From a virus: a stretch of 60,101 bases of DNA. The stretch spans positions 1-60,101 of the IMG/VR virus record IMGVR_UViG_3300044970_000208. One strand, 5' to 3'. The translations under genes and the position numbers were made by a program. Positions 48,634 through 58,125 of this stretch are shown one piece after another; position 1 is the stretch's first letter; each line of letters begins with the position of its first letter. The notes under the pieces were generated by a model. That model ran no database searches. It saw nothing but the letters and a program-made list of their open reading frames with translations, and was not told the DNA's origin.

Positions 48634-49704
48634 TCAGGCAACGTTGTACTTTGCAGTCACGATACCTTCAGGGCGCAGGATTTTGCGACCATACAGGTGC
48701 ATACCGCGAACGATGTCAGCAAAGCTGTCGGGGTCACGATATGTCTCAGTCTTTGTCAACTGTTGAGCAGTTGCCACAGCAGAGTCATGACCAGCGACGA
48801 TCACGCCGAAGTTGCTGGACTGAGCAGAAGTACCGGAAGTACCGGGGCCAGTACCGATCTTAGGTGTGTTGTTCGACACATAGATACGGAAGCCGTGCAG
48901 GTTGTTCAGGATCAGGCCGTTTTGCAGACCGGAACCACCGAAGTCACCATTCAACAGGCGGCTGTCTTCGTCCTTCAACATCTCAACGAACACGGGGTCA
49001 ACGACCAACCAACGACCTTGAGTGTCAACAAACTGCTGATCCAACAGACGACCCATACGGGCAATCACGGTCAGAGGCGACACAGTGGTAGTCGAAGCGC
49101 CAGTAGCACCGGGGAAACGTGGAGCCAATGGGATGGAGTCACCAGCAGAACCAGCGCTAGTCAGGTTGCTGAAGTTGGGACGGCTCAGCTTCATGCTCGA
49201 CAACAGTTCGTCAGAACCAGCAGAGGCAACAGCTTTGGTGCCGGGGGCAGTGGTACGGGCGGTGTCGCCATTCACATGCTTGGCAGACTGAGCGTAACCC
49301 GACAGATATGCCAACACGTCTTGGTCATAGTTGTCGCGCAAACGATAGGCAGCACGGTCCGAAGCCATCTGCATGAAGTTCACATGCGAGTGAGCAGCTT
49401 CAATGTCGTCGATCTTGAAGGCGTAGTAGTTAGCCTGATCAACAACCAGAGTGAAGTCTTCGTCGTCGAGGTCTTGAGCGGTGATCTGAGTACCACGAGC
49501 GTAGGCTTGGACGCTAACCTCCGGCTCCTTGATGATTTTTACACTATCCCCCATGTTAGCGATTTCACCGAAGTAATCGCTATTGGTGATGTCTTCAACG
49601 GTAGAAGCTTTACGGAATGCAAGTTGTACTTGCTTGGAATAGATAACTGGACTGAACGAGCCATTGGGCAAATTGCCGTGGCCGACTGCGGATGGAAAAG
49701 CCAT
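48634..49704 (-). CDS. Major capsid protein, 356 aa
   Basis: MAFPSAVGHGNLPNGSFSPV, VQLAFRKASTVEDITNSDYF, GDSVKIIKEPEVSVQAYARG and DLDDEDFTLVVDQANYYAFK match HK97-fold coat proteins of environmental podoviruses. Strong AGGAG RBS (minus strand). A homing endonuclease gene separates it from the scaffold gene. Confidence 0.9.
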   Translation of the reverse strand: MAFPSAVGHGNLPNGSFSPVIYSKQVQLAFRKASTVEDITNSDYFGEIANMGDSVKIIKEPEVSVQAYARGTQITAQDLDDEDFTLVVDQANYYAFKIDDIEAAHSHVNFMQMASDRAAYRLRDNYDQDVLAYLSGYAQSAKHVNGDTARTTAPGTKAVASAGSDELLSSMKLSRPNFSNLTSAGSAGDSIPLAPRFPGATGASTTTVSPLTVIARMGRLLDQQFVDTQGRWLVVDPVFVEMLKDEDSRLLNGDFGGSGLQNGLILNNLHGFRIYVSNNTPKIGTGPGTSGTSAQSSNFGVIVAGHDSAVATAQQLTKTETYRDPDSFADIVRGMHLYGRKILRPEGIVTAKYNVA

Positions 49705-49782
49705 TTTTAAATCTCCTATAGATATATTGGCATATAGTTAAATACGCTAACACTACTACAGAGGCTGACTTCGCTAGGTGCG

Positions 49783-50361
49783 TTACTTTTCCGAAGTGCC
49801 CAACGGAAAGTACCGGGCTAACAAAACTTCAGGTGTTTCTGACAGTTTGTTGTTTTGCGTTACAAGATGACTCAGTAGTAGGAACAGTTCTTCTGTATAC
49901 TCCTGCTTCATTTTATTGATAGCTGCACAGACAAGTTGTACGTTACCGACAACATAACCCTTGCTGCTATCTACCCTGTCAAGACTTACGGTATTAAACT
50001 GGTTGGCTGTTGCAAGCAGCGGCAGTTTTGTGTAAGCACATTGACCATTCTGTTTTTCCCACAGATCAAGAACATCCTGATCTACGAGATTAAATTCTTT
50101 AGTTCGACCCCTTGCCTTTGTACAAAGATTCTTAAGGCGAGAGTCGATCTCTCTGTTATATCTTGGAACATACGATTCACTGTAGCAAGTTACCCTACGC
50201 TTGATATGTTCACTATTTTTATAGTAATAGTCTTTACTTATACTTTTAGCACATACCTTACAAGCGCTAGTTACTCCAAACTTTTTAGTCTTATCCTTAT
50301 GGAATTCACTAATCGACTTGGAAGCACCACACTGACCACATGTCTTAACAACATCATTCAT
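49783..50361 (-). CDS. HNH homing endonuclease, 192 aa
   Basis: N-terminal zinc finger CGQCGASKSISEFHKDK...SACKVC, central basic helices, HNH-like C terminus CAYTKLPLL...VSLDRVDSSKGYVVGNVQLVCAAINKMKQE. SLDRVDSSKGYVxGNVQ is the same signature as at 12911. Inserted between scaffold and capsid genes, a common target for mobile nucleases. The RBS (AGGGG) lies in a stem-loop at 50367-50418. Confidence 0.85.
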   Translation of the reverse strand: MNDVVKTCGQCGASKSISEFHKDKTKKFGVTSACKVCAKSISKDYYYKNSEHIKRRVTCYSESYVPRYNREIDSRLKNLCTKARGRTKEFNLVDQDVLDLWEKQNGQCAYTKLPLLATANQFNTVSLDRVDSSKGYVVGNVQLVCAAINKMKQEYTEELFLLLSHLVTQNNKLSETPEVLLARYFPLGTSEK

Positions 50362-50366
50362 AACGA

Positions 50367-50418
50367 CCCCTGACTAGGTTTAATAAAGGACTAGGCAGTG
50401 AGTCAGCACTGTCAGGGG
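50367..50418 (-). promoter_or_regulatory. RBS-sequestering hairpin of the homing endonuclease gene
   Basis: CCCCTGAC (50411-50418, minus sense) pairs with GTCAGGGG (50367-50374), with an inner CAGTG/CACTG stem. The Shine-Dalgarno AGGGG (50371-50367) five bases before the ATG is wholly in the stem, predicting silent translation from the long late mRNA. Confidence 0.65.
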
Positions 50419-50476
50419 AGCTACCCTTTTCGTCCTATGTAAAGTTATATCAGACTTTTTCAGCCCGTGTCAACTA

Positions 50477-51331
50477 TTATCGCGCATTGCCACTCAAGTC
50501 GTACACAAACTTACCAGTCTGCATAGCCTTCTGAATGGCTTCAACGTTCTTCTCATACTGCAAAGAACTCATCTTAGCCACTTGCGATTCGTAGATGACA
50601 CCTTCAGTGTCTACACTGGATGGGGCAGACCTGCTACCACGGGTGTTGATGCTTTCTGCTGCACCAGAAGTCTTTTTCTCCGACTTCGATTTACCAATGT
50701 TACGATCAACCTTATAAAGATCAATGGCGCGAGCAGCAGAACGAGCATCTGTATCGTTCTCATACAAAGCTTGTTGTACCCAAGCTGGTTGTTCTTCTGC
50801 CCAATTGTGGAAGTCATCGGTGTCTCGGATAGTGTCGAAGTCTGGATGCAGCTTCAACAATTCAAGTTCAGCCTTCTCTCGTGCTGTCAGTTTATCTCGC
50901 TCGTCCAAGGCTTTGAAGCGTTCATCAAGTGCTGCTGTTTGTTCTTTGGCTTTCTTGATGGCAATGGTTTCAACAATTTTCGCCACGTCTGGATAGGTCT
51001 TTGCCCATGTTGCCAGTTCTTCTTCGCTGGTCGGCAGCTTGATTTGTTGCTCGGTAGATTTTGTAAGCTGTTCTTTCAGTTCGTCAATTTGCTTCTGCAA
51101 AGCCAAAGCTTGTTGTTGTGAGTGACGACGAAGATCACCGTATCGTTTCTTGAAGCTCTTCTCTTCAGCGCTCAAGTTGCTGTCGTCTTCGACAATCTCT
51201 TCGGCTTCTGGTTTCTTCTCTTCACTGAGTTGTTTAAGCTCAGCTTCTTCTCGTTCGATTCGCTCACGATTGGCGTTGCGTTTACCAAAAGGGGCAACTA
51301 CAGTTTTCTGTTCCATTACCGTTTCAGACAT
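50477..51331 (-). CDS. Scaffolding protein, 284 aa
   Basis: Highly charged, helical, low-cysteine protein: ERIEREEAELKQLSEEKKPE, KRYGDLRRHSQQQALALQKQ, coiled-coil segments, and a C-terminal basic helix. Composition and position before the capsid gene are typical of podovirus scaffolds. The FKKRYGDLRRHxQ motif is common in the family. Confidence 0.85.
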   Translation of the reverse strand: MSETVMEQKTVVAPFGKRNANRERIEREEAELKQLSEEKKPEAEEIVEDDSNLSAEEKSFKKRYGDLRRHSQQQALALQKQIDELKEQLTKSTEQQIKLPTSEEELATWAKTYPDVAKIVETIAIKKAKEQTAALDERFKALDERDKLTAREKAELELLKLHPDFDTIRDTDDFHNWAEEQPAWVQQALYENDTDARSAARAIDLYKVDRNIGKSKSEKKTSGAAESINTRGSRSAPSSVDTEGVIYESQVAKMSSLQYEKNVEAIQKAMQTGKFVYDLSGNAR

Positions 51332-51361
51332 AAATACCTTTTAAGTTGGGGCTGCACTGTA

Positions 51362-51434
51362 GGAGACAATGTTGTCTCGGAGTCAGGTAGCCAATGATGG
51401 TGGGTGTTATTAAGTACCAGTCTGCCCACCACAG
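51362..51434 (-). other. Two hairpins between scaffold and 442-aa genes
   Basis: GAGACAA-TG-TTGTCTC (51363-51378) and a TGGTGGG/CCCACCA pair further left (about 51397-51433). No T tract follows. Possible mRNA processing or weak terminator. Confidence 0.35.
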
Positions 51435-51456
51435 ACTTTGGTATTCTGATTGTAGC

Positions 51457-52785
51457 TTATTTACGACGAGTTGCTAAGCCACCTTTAGCAAGCTGTGCTT
51501 TCTCACCAATAAACGGTGTGTACTTACCATCCGTGCCTTTACGCATAGCGAAGCCTTTGATGGGGGCATCTCTATAGATGTCACCATATTCAAAATTAAC
51601 AGGACGCCTTGAAGTACCAGAGGTAATTTCGTTTACAACAGCACCAGCACCAGCAAGACCAATCAATCTTCTTGCAAATTTCAAAGAATCTTTAGGATCA
51701 ATAGGAGCTTCATCAGGTACGTCTGAAGCAGGCTTGTTAATGAACGAATCAGGATCACCCAAGTCAGGAGCCGTTCCTGTTTTTGTAACACCAGATTCAG
51801 ACAACTCGCCTTCAGGTGTTTTCACTGTAATACCTTGACCACCACCCATATCAGTAATGTTGGGTGATGTTGGCATTTTTAAACCAAGACCATCGGTAAC
51901 ATTAAGACTGTAATCAACAGGGGATGTTCCGACTGTTGAACCAGCACCCGTAACAGGGTCAACTTTCAAACCATCAGTGGTCGGTAAAGTGACACCGCTT
52001 GTCAAAGAATAGTCAGGTTTAACATCAGCGCCTGCGCCAATTTTTGAAATGTCAAAAACATCGTCAGAAATTGCAGCACCACTACCCTGTGGTATTGCTT
52101 CATCAACAACCCTGTTCGTTATGCCACCGGGGTTTTTCTTATAGTCATCGATTGCTTTAGTAGCGTAGCTGATTGCATCGTTAATGATTGATGTAGTGAC
52201 AGCAGAACCTACGTCACCTTTACTAATCTGTGCAACCACTGCGGTATTCACTGCATTCTTTGCAACGTCTGGTAATTCGTTGAAGCCGGGAATGTCCTGA
52301 GTAATCAAAGAAACACCAGCACTAGCGCCTCCCAAAACAAAAGCAGCAAGTGGGTCTTTACCTAACAAAGCTGCTGTAGTTCCTTGAGTAACTGCTTTAG
52401 TCACAACAGTATTCAGTGTTCCTGTAATATTGCTGTTAGTCAATGTCTGACCAATTGCTTCAGCACCAACATTACCCACAAGAGGCAGGGCCGCACCAAT
52501 TACAGCAGACTTAACATCACCACCATTCAGTGTAGTGTTAATTAGTGTTTGACCAACCACCTGTGCCGCTACACCAGTTAGTCCAAGTTGAGCACCTAAC
52601 GCAGCGCCAGCACCGGGAAAAGTTACAGCAAGAGCAACAGCGGCAAGCTTTTTAGGGTCTTCGACAATTGCTTCAACAGTGTTCTTTACAGGTTGAAAAA
52701 TTTCGTCGTCAATTTTACGACCAGCACTTTCTATAACTCTGACAGGATTGAGTTCAACACCTAAGTTTTTTCTTGCCCACCCCAT
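51457..52785 (-). CDS. Membrane-active internal virion protein, 442 aa
   Basis: N-terminal amphipathic region (NLGVELNPVRVIESAGRKID), then a long Ala/Gly/Val hydrophobic part (about 45-185) with LAAVALAVTFPGAGAALGAQ, and a disordered C-terminal half ending LAKGGLATRRK. A membrane-penetrating ejection protein is plausible. The C terminus matches that of the giant virion protein. Confidence 0.6.
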   Translation of the reverse strand: MGWARKNLGVELNPVRVIESAGRKIDDEIFQPVKNTVEAIVEDPKKLAAVALAVTFPGAGAALGAQLGLTGVAAQVVGQTLINTTLNGGDVKSAVIGAALPLVGNVGAEAIGQTLTNSNITGTLNTVVTKAVTQGTTAALLGKDPLAAFVLGGASAGVSLITQDIPGFNELPDVAKNAVNTAVVAQISKGDVGSAVTTSIINDAISYATKAIDDYKKNPGGITNRVVDEAIPQGSGAAISDDVFDISKIGAGADVKPDYSLTSGVTLPTTDGLKVDPVTGAGSTVGTSPVDYSLNVTDGLGLKMPTSPNITDMGGGQGITVKTPEGELSESGVTKTGTAPDLGDPDSFINKPASDVPDEAPIDPKDSLKFARRLIGLAGAGAVVNEITSGTSRRPVNFEYGDIYRDAPIKGFAMRKGTDGKYTPFIGEKAQLAKGGLATRRK

Positions 52786-53162
52786 TACAACCTCACTTCG
52801 GCTGTAAAAAAACCACCGTCTTCTGTAATGGAAATATCAAACTCCAGCTTTGCAATCTCAAGTAGTTCGTTTATTTTAGGATTTTGATAAGTTGTTCGCG
52901 CCTTAGATGCTCCAGCTTTTTGCATCATTTTCCAAAAAGCAATATTAGCGTTCAACAAGTTCTTTGCTGTATCGGCATTAAAACTATGATGTTCAACAAC
53001 ACCGTCACCAACACCACGATAAAGAATCAATGTATTACCTTGCTGAATGATGTCACCACCAGCACGTATCTCATCATTGATGCCCGTAAGAAGACTACCA
53101 ACAGTCGTACCCGGTGGATGATTGCGTTGAGCATCAATCTCCAAAATCTCTTTAGGTGTCAT
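52785..53162 (-). CDS. Hypothetical virion-module protein, 125 aa
   Basis: MTPKEILEIDAQRNHPPGTT, GGDIIQQGNTLILYRGVGDG, helical middle, beta end. ATG 53162 with GAGGA is preferred to 53177. Common next to portal-side genes; role unknown. Confidence 0.7.
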   Translation of the reverse strand: MTPKEILEIDAQRNHPPGTTVGSLLTGINDEIRAGGDIIQQGNTLILYRGVGDGVVEHHSFNADTAKNLLNANIAFWKMMQKAGASKARTTYQNPKINELLEIAKLEFDISITEDGGFFTAEVRL

Positions 53163-53163
53163 A

Positions 53164-53547
53164 TTAGTCTTCCTCATTCATGATGGAGTCAATCTCATTT
53201 GAGAAAGCTTCATCATCCATTTCGTCTTCTTCACCGCCATGCATAGCGTCAGCGTCTTCCACTTCGTCAGCATTACCCATCTGACCAATCTCTTCCATGC
53301 GCTTCAAACCAGCTTTAGCTTTGTCACGCAGCTTCATCAACGTAGCCAAACCAATGTAACGAACCACATCAGCAGGGAAGACAAACTCGCCCTCGCTCAG
53401 CTTAGCGTCAATGTCGTCCCTCACTTCTTCTTGCAAAGAACCGGGAGGCACTTCATTGCCAGAAACTGGATCGACTGTGCCACCTTCTTGCATGACACCG
53501 CCTTCAGCAAACATAGTATTCATTTGATCAGCCAGCATTGATTTCAT
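53164..53547 (-). CDS. Acidic structural-module protein, 127 aa
   Basis: MKSMLADQMNTMFAEGGVMQ, GTVDPVSGNEVPPGSLQEEV, RDDIDAKLSEGEFVFPADVV, RYIGLATLMKLRDKAKAGLK, then a very acidic tail. The LSEGEFVxPADVVRYxGL pattern is widespread beside portal genes in environmental podoviruses. Possibly a portal chaperone. Confidence 0.75.
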   Translation of the reverse strand: MKSMLADQMNTMFAEGGVMQEGGTVDPVSGNEVPPGSLQEEVRDDIDAKLSEGEFVFPADVVRYIGLATLMKLRDKAKAGLKRMEEIGQMGNADEVEDADAMHGGEEDEMDDEAFSNEIDSIMNEED

Positions 53548-53737
53548 CCTTTAAATATTTGAGATGACGCAGTGCAGCAATAGCCCCTTGCGCCTTAAAC
53601 ACTTCTTGCAGGTCTGTCGCCTGTTCAAGTTTACGTTGTTGTTGTTCGATGTCGTAGTCAAGCTTATTAACAAAGGCATCCCATACATGAGGACTGTTCA
53701 GCATACCTTTGAGTTTTGGAAGGAACGACTTATCCAT
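53528..53737 (-). CDS. Small helical protein after portal, 69 aa
   Basis: MDKSFLPKLKGMLNSPHVWD, then DIEQQQRKLEQATDLQEVFK and GAIAALRHLKYLKDEINAG. Short helical pair. TAATG overlap with the portal stop. Found in the same place in related phages as I recall. Confidence 0.7.
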   Translation of the reverse strand: MDKSFLPKLKGMLNSPHVWDAFVNKLDYDIEQQQRKLEQATDLQEVFKAQGAIAALRHLKYLKDEINAG

Positions 53738-55818
53738 TACTGAATACCTGCTGGAGCTTGCGGAGGTGCAGCGCTAAAACCTTGCTCACCGGGTTGTGCA
53801 GCAGCACCAATACCGATGTTGCCACCGCCACCGCCCGTCATATCTGCAACGCCGGGAGGACCGCCAGCACCCGGCACAGGTGGAGCACCCGGCTCTGTCG
53901 GTGCAGCAGGAGTAGCAGGCTGCATCAACGCAGCTTGACGTGCAGCTTCTTCCATGTTGTTAGACACCTTATCAGGATCAAGGTCCATCGACTTAGCAAT
54001 CTCACGGATAATGTAAGGCATCTTAGCAAAAGGCATCAACTGAGGATTGGAAACAATCTGCATGAATTGCATCAGACGCTGACTTCTCACTTCGTTAGCC
54101 ATCAACGATTCTGTACCACGAGCATTAACTTCCAAGTCGCCTTTGATTTCAGGATCGAAGTCAAATTGCATGTTGAAGTTGAAGAATGCTTTACCCAATG
54201 GAGCAAGCAGATAATCGTCAACGTTCTTAATCACAGTCTTAATAGAGCCGCTGGCAGCATTCATCAGCATCGAAATACCAGACGCTGTACGACCAACACC
54301 ACTCACACCAGTTTGACCGTGAGCAAACGATGGCATACCTGTCGATTCATCGGCAAGCTGACGAGCCTTGTCAAACATCTGGAGGTTTTCTTGTGACACG
54401 TTAGGAAACTTCGTACCAAACAAAGCTTGACCGGGAGCACCGCCTTGACGACGAAACACCTTACCGGGATAGACGCTCATGTCTTGACCGGGGACAAGGT
54501 TGGTTTCATCAATCTCGAAAACGAGGTTGCCTGACAAGACTCCGTTGTCCACTGCCATACGCATAAAACCATTCATTAAGGTTTGAGTGTCGTCCATGTT
54601 TTCAGCGACACCAACACCTGCCAGAGAGTAGGGGTTTAGTTCGTATGGAACAGCGTAGTACGGAATCTTTGCTGGCTTAAAAGGATTCAACACAAGACGA
54701 ATAATCTTACCGTTGCAATACCAAATGTTAGCTTGTAGTTCACCATCAAACTCTTCAGGCACTTCAATATCATTCTCTTCAAGCAACTTAACATCAACGT
54801 TGCCCCAGTATTCCAACACTTCAAAGCGATCAACACCATAGTTGAGAGCGTAGTCTTTGAGAGTGTCTTCCCAATACTTCTTTGTATAGCCTTCACCGCC
54901 TGCAACGATTTCATCAATCACATTGCCACGGAAGTGAGGACGCTTCTTCAAAGCACGAAGCTGTGTGCGTGACATCTTGTGACGCTCAATGACGTATTGG
55001 CATTCGTCTGTATTGTTTGCGTCTGGGTCCCAATAGAAGTTCCACAACGAAACGTGTGACGCTTCTGGTACGGTCTTGATGGTTGGTTTGTATTCACCGT
55101 CCTCAGCCCAATTAGGATATTCTTTGTTGACAGCGAACGGACCCTTCATCACACCTGTACCAAACAACGCCATTTCAAAACCTGACAAGCGCAAATGCTT
55201 ACTGGCACCACTCTCATCAAGCTGATCGTGAATCTTTTTCTCCATTTTCTTAGCTGCCACCATAGCAGGATGGAAAGTGATGGAAGTTGGTGTGACACCC
55301 GGTCCCTTTTTCAGACCCGGCAAGTCTTTCAAGTCATCCTTCATCGCACCCAACATCTCTTCCAGCTTGTCGAGGTCAAAGTCGTTGCCAATGCTGGCAG
55401 CGCCTTCTTCACCGAACGGAATAGCTGGTGCAGCAGGTGCAGCTTTGGGGTCGAAGTGAACAGAATCAACAACACCTTCAGGTAATACTGACGGGTCAAT
55501 GCTCAGCGGAAACTTGTTGTTAGAAAACAACACATCGATGATCTGACCATAAGCCGCCAACACCTTAGTCTTTGTCACCTTCACAAATACACGAGACTTC
55601 TCTGTTGATGTGAATTGCATATCAGGACCATACAGGCCGCGATAGTTGCGGTAGGCACGTAGCCAACGTGTCTCGTCAGAGCGACGACTTTCTTCAGCAC
55701 GGCTGTAGCGCTCGTTGACGAACGCAATCAGGCCACCAGCTTTGAAGGTGTCTTCGGTTTTGGTAGAGTCGTCCAAGACAATGTTCTTGTCGCTTTGTGG
55801 TTTGTCAATAAGTGCCAT
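53737..55818 (-). CDS. Portal protein, 693 aa
   Basis: RAEESRRSDETRWLRAYRNY at the N terminus, EMALFGTGVMKGPFAVNKEY, VSLWNFYWDPDANNTDECQY, VERFEVLEYWGNVDVKLL-like core (DRFEVLEYWGNVDVKLLEEN), and GVGVAENMDDTQTLMNGFMR are typical of podovirus portals. Pro/Gly-rich C-terminal tail. Forms the dodecameric DNA channel. Confidence 0.9.
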   Translation of the reverse strand: MALIDKPQSDKNIVLDDSTKTEDTFKAGGLIAFVNERYSRAEESRRSDETRWLRAYRNYRGLYGPDMQFTSTEKSRVFVKVTKTKVLAAYGQIIDVLFSNNKFPLSIDPSVLPEGVVDSVHFDPKAAPAAPAIPFGEEGAASIGNDFDLDKLEEMLGAMKDDLKDLPGLKKGPGVTPTSITFHPAMVAAKKMEKKIHDQLDESGASKHLRLSGFEMALFGTGVMKGPFAVNKEYPNWAEDGEYKPTIKTVPEASHVSLWNFYWDPDANNTDECQYVIERHKMSRTQLRALKKRPHFRGNVIDEIVAGGEGYTKKYWEDTLKDYALNYGVDRFEVLEYWGNVDVKLLEENDIEVPEEFDGELQANIWYCNGKIIRLVLNPFKPAKIPYYAVPYELNPYSLAGVGVAENMDDTQTLMNGFMRMAVDNGVLSGNLVFEIDETNLVPGQDMSVYPGKVFRRQGGAPGQALFGTKFPNVSQENLQMFDKARQLADESTGMPSFAHGQTGVSGVGRTASGISMLMNAASGSIKTVIKNVDDYLLAPLGKAFFNFNMQFDFDPEIKGDLEVNARGTESLMANEVRSQRLMQFMQIVSNPQLMPFAKMPYIIREIAKSMDLDPDKVSNNMEEAARQAALMQPATPAAPTEPGAPPVPGAGGPPGVADMTGGGGGNIGIGAAAQPGEQGFSAAPPQAPAGIQ

Positions 55819-55875
55819 AGTTTTCCGTAAAGATGTTGCAGAGGTATAACATTGAACCTCTTAGTAGTAAATGTT

Positions 55876-57462
55876 TCAATATCCAAACACAGGGTCTGCT
55901 ACAGTCATACCAGATTTCTGAGAAGCAGGATCGAAATCAAACAATCCACTACGTGGACGGCTCATAACACCGTAGCGCAAAGCATCATAGGTGTGATCGT
56001 TGCTAACTTTGGTGTTAATGTCTTCGTTGTTTGTTTTATCAATTGGTAAAGTTGGTAAATCAGCGATGATTTGTGTGCAGGTGTTAAAGAACACCATACG
56101 AGGCGCTTCAGTGTATTGATCAACCTGCAATCTGCGGTGTATTTCGTTCTTACCTGCCACCCTACTACCAGCAGAACGGTCAGCAGGTCGCCATCTGCAC
56201 CCCTTCATAATCATTCGTTCAGCAATAGAGGGTCCAGTGTCACCACGTTTGTGCCAACATGAGCTATCCAGTACACCATAACGAATCTTTTCCTCAGATT
56301 CAGCGTTCAATATCATCACAGCCAAGTCTTCTGCCAACACTTTGCTGACATAAAGCTCTCTGTAGACAACCAAACTGTCGTCAGGTGCTACAGCAAACCA
56401 CAACACAGCGCTATGGCTACCATATCCGTAGTCACAAGACCTGAATCTGGGCCAATTTGACGGGATGGTGAAGGGTTCTACCACATGAATGGCTCTATTG
56501 AACTCCGAGAACGCTGCACCTTCAGCAATATCCCAGTTTCCTTCAAGCAATTGCTTACGTTGATGCTCCGGTAGAGACAACAACATGGTTTCGTAGTCAC
56601 CAGACTCAGCCAAATAAGGGTTGTCTGCTAGTTTTGCAGAGATGAACTTGCGCTTAAACAGAGGCAAGCCCTCTTTGCTGTGCCCTTTTGGGTACACCAG
56701 CATCTGTCCTGTATCAATATCGGTAGCATAAAAGCTTTTACCGGGCGGTGCAGGGACAATGAACATCTTCCTGACCCATTGATGACCGGGTCCACCGGGG
56801 TTGGTGGTAGCTCTCATGAATACTGGCAGGTCTGGAGCAGCAGTACGCAGACGAGAACGCATGTAGTTGTAGGCAAACGGTGTAGGCCACTGCGTCAATT
56901 CGTCCCAAGCGATGTAGGAGAACGACAAACCCTGATAACGCATAACGTCTTCATCACGGTCAAGGTAGGACATCCACAGTTTGCCACCACTTGGATGCTG
57001 CCATTGCATCTTTCTCTCACTCCATTTGATGCCGGGATATATCTTCGGATACATCTCTTGCGATTTCCAAATGAGTTCACGCAATTCTTCGGTGGTGTGA
57101 CGAAGAATGAGTCCAGAGAATTGGGGATGGGCTATGTAGCGAAGAGGATCGGCAAGAATGGCATAGCTTTTTCCACCACCTGCTGCACCACCGTACAACA
57201 CTTCACGTTCAGGAGCAGCTAGGAAAGCTGTCTGAGGACCGGGATTGGGTTTGAATATGACGTTCTCATACTCAACAGGCTCAACTATCGGTGCTGTTGT
57301 CGGAGAAGGTGGCGCTAAGTTGGACGAATCGATCACTACTGAAGAAGCTGTCTTGTCCGGTGCCTGTTCTTTTTTCGTACTCTTGCGCTTTCTTAAGGGC
57401 TTTTTCGTACCTGTCGGCAAGCTCTCGATAAGTAGAGGACTTACGTCTTTGGGACTGTTCAC
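55876..57462 (-). CDS. terL: Terminase large subunit, 528 aa
   Basis: ATPase: Walker A GGAAGGGKS (91-99), Walker B FSYIAWDE (181-188), coupling motif RATTNPGG. Nuclease: FRSCDYGYGS (first Asp, about 335), LDSSCWHKRG, and the final SNDHTYDALRYG. Lys-rich N-terminal extension (KKPLRKRKSTKKEQ). No alternative ATG before the Walker A, so the gene truly overlaps the 157-aa gene by 182 bases. Confidence 0.95.
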   Translation of the reverse strand: MNSPKDVSPLLIESLPTGTKKPLRKRKSTKKEQAPDKTASSVVIDSSNLAPPSPTTAPIVEPVEYENVIFKPNPGPQTAFLAAPEREVLYGGAAGGGKSYAILADPLRYIAHPQFSGLILRHTTEELRELIWKSQEMYPKIYPGIKWSERKMQWQHPSGGKLWMSYLDRDEDVMRYQGLSFSYIAWDELTQWPTPFAYNYMRSRLRTAAPDLPVFMRATTNPGGPGHQWVRKMFIVPAPPGKSFYATDIDTGQMLVYPKGHSKEGLPLFKRKFISAKLADNPYLAESGDYETMLLSLPEHQRKQLLEGNWDIAEGAAFSEFNRAIHVVEPFTIPSNWPRFRSCDYGYGSHSAVLWFAVAPDDSLVVYRELYVSKVLAEDLAVMILNAESEEKIRYGVLDSSCWHKRGDTGPSIAERMIMKGCRWRPADRSAGSRVAGKNEIHRRLQVDQYTEAPRMVFFNTCTQIIADLPTLPIDKTNNEDINTKVSNDHTYDALRYGVMSRPRSGLFDFDPASQKSGMTVADPVFGY

Positions 57463-57754
57463 TCTTAATCCTCTTCATCAAACCAACATGACTTATTTCT
57501 CTACCAGTCACAGTAGTGAGCCAAGCAGCAACCTGTCTCAAACTATATTGCTTCAGATGTTTCTTAGCTTTCTCCAGCGCCTCTAGTTCTAAAGGTACAG
57601 GAACAAGCCATCCATCATCAGCTTCATCAACTACATAACCAAATGGGATAGTCCTTCCCAGTCGTGGTATCTTAACATACTCTTTTGCATCTTTTGGTTG
57701 TGGGAGTATAAAGACACCGAGGCCGAAGTCGTAAGCTGTTGTAGCCTCTGTCAT
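57281..57754 (-). CDS. HTH-containing protein between TerS and TerL, 157 aa
   Basis: Contains GYVVDEADDGWLVPVPLELE and an HTH-like segment KQYSLRQVAAWLTTVTGREI followed by SHVGLMKRI. Such HTH proteins lie beside terL in environmental podoviruses. May bind pac or cos DNA or regulate. ATGA overlap with terS; 182-base overlap with terL in another frame. Confidence 0.75.
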   Translation of the reverse strand: MTEATTAYDFGLGVFILPQPKDAKEYVKIPRLGRTIPFGYVVDEADDGWLVPVPLELEALEKAKKHLKQYSLRQVAAWLTTVTGREISHVGLMKRIKSEQSQRRKSSTYRELADRYEKALKKAQEYEKRTGTGQDSFFSSDRFVQLSATFSDNSTDS

Positions 57755-58125
57755 TCTTCTTCACGTTCCTTAGCAGGCAATATCATGACACCACCTGTGT
57801 TGCTCTCTACCTGCACCTTCTCAGTCTTCACCAAACCTGCACGGTCAAGCAAGTCTTTAGCGGCTGACATCTTCTCTTTGAGGCCAAGCTCTGTAGGATC
57901 GTCAATGGCAGCAATCATAGCCACCGCAGCCTTTGGAGCCGCCATAGCAATGTAAAGCTGTGTAGCTTCAATGATCTCTTCCTTCAACGCATTGGTGAGT
58001 TGTCTGCGGCTATAGCCTTCAGAGAACCCCGCCATCTTCATAGCGTGGTTGATGTTGCCATTGGCTTCAGCAAACAACACCTCAAGGAATCGTTTCTGTT
58101 GTTCTGTAAGTTCTTTTTTAGCCAT
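57751..58125 (-). CDS. terS: Terminase small subunit, 124 aa
   Basis: KKELTEQQKRFLEVLFAEAN then an HTH region with MKMAGFSEGYSRRQLTNALK and a helical C terminus with DPTELGLKEKMSAAKDLLDR. Matches the terminase_2/small-subunit pattern (LTxKQ..F...A...AGYS..). Binds packaging site and stimulates TerL. Confidence 0.8.
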   Translation of the reverse strand: MAKKELTEQQKRFLEVLFAEANGNINHAMKMAGFSEGYSRRQLTNALKEEIIEATQLYIAMAAPKAAVAMIAAIDDPTELGLKEKMSAAKDLLDRAGLVKTEKVQVESNTGGVMILPAKEREEE

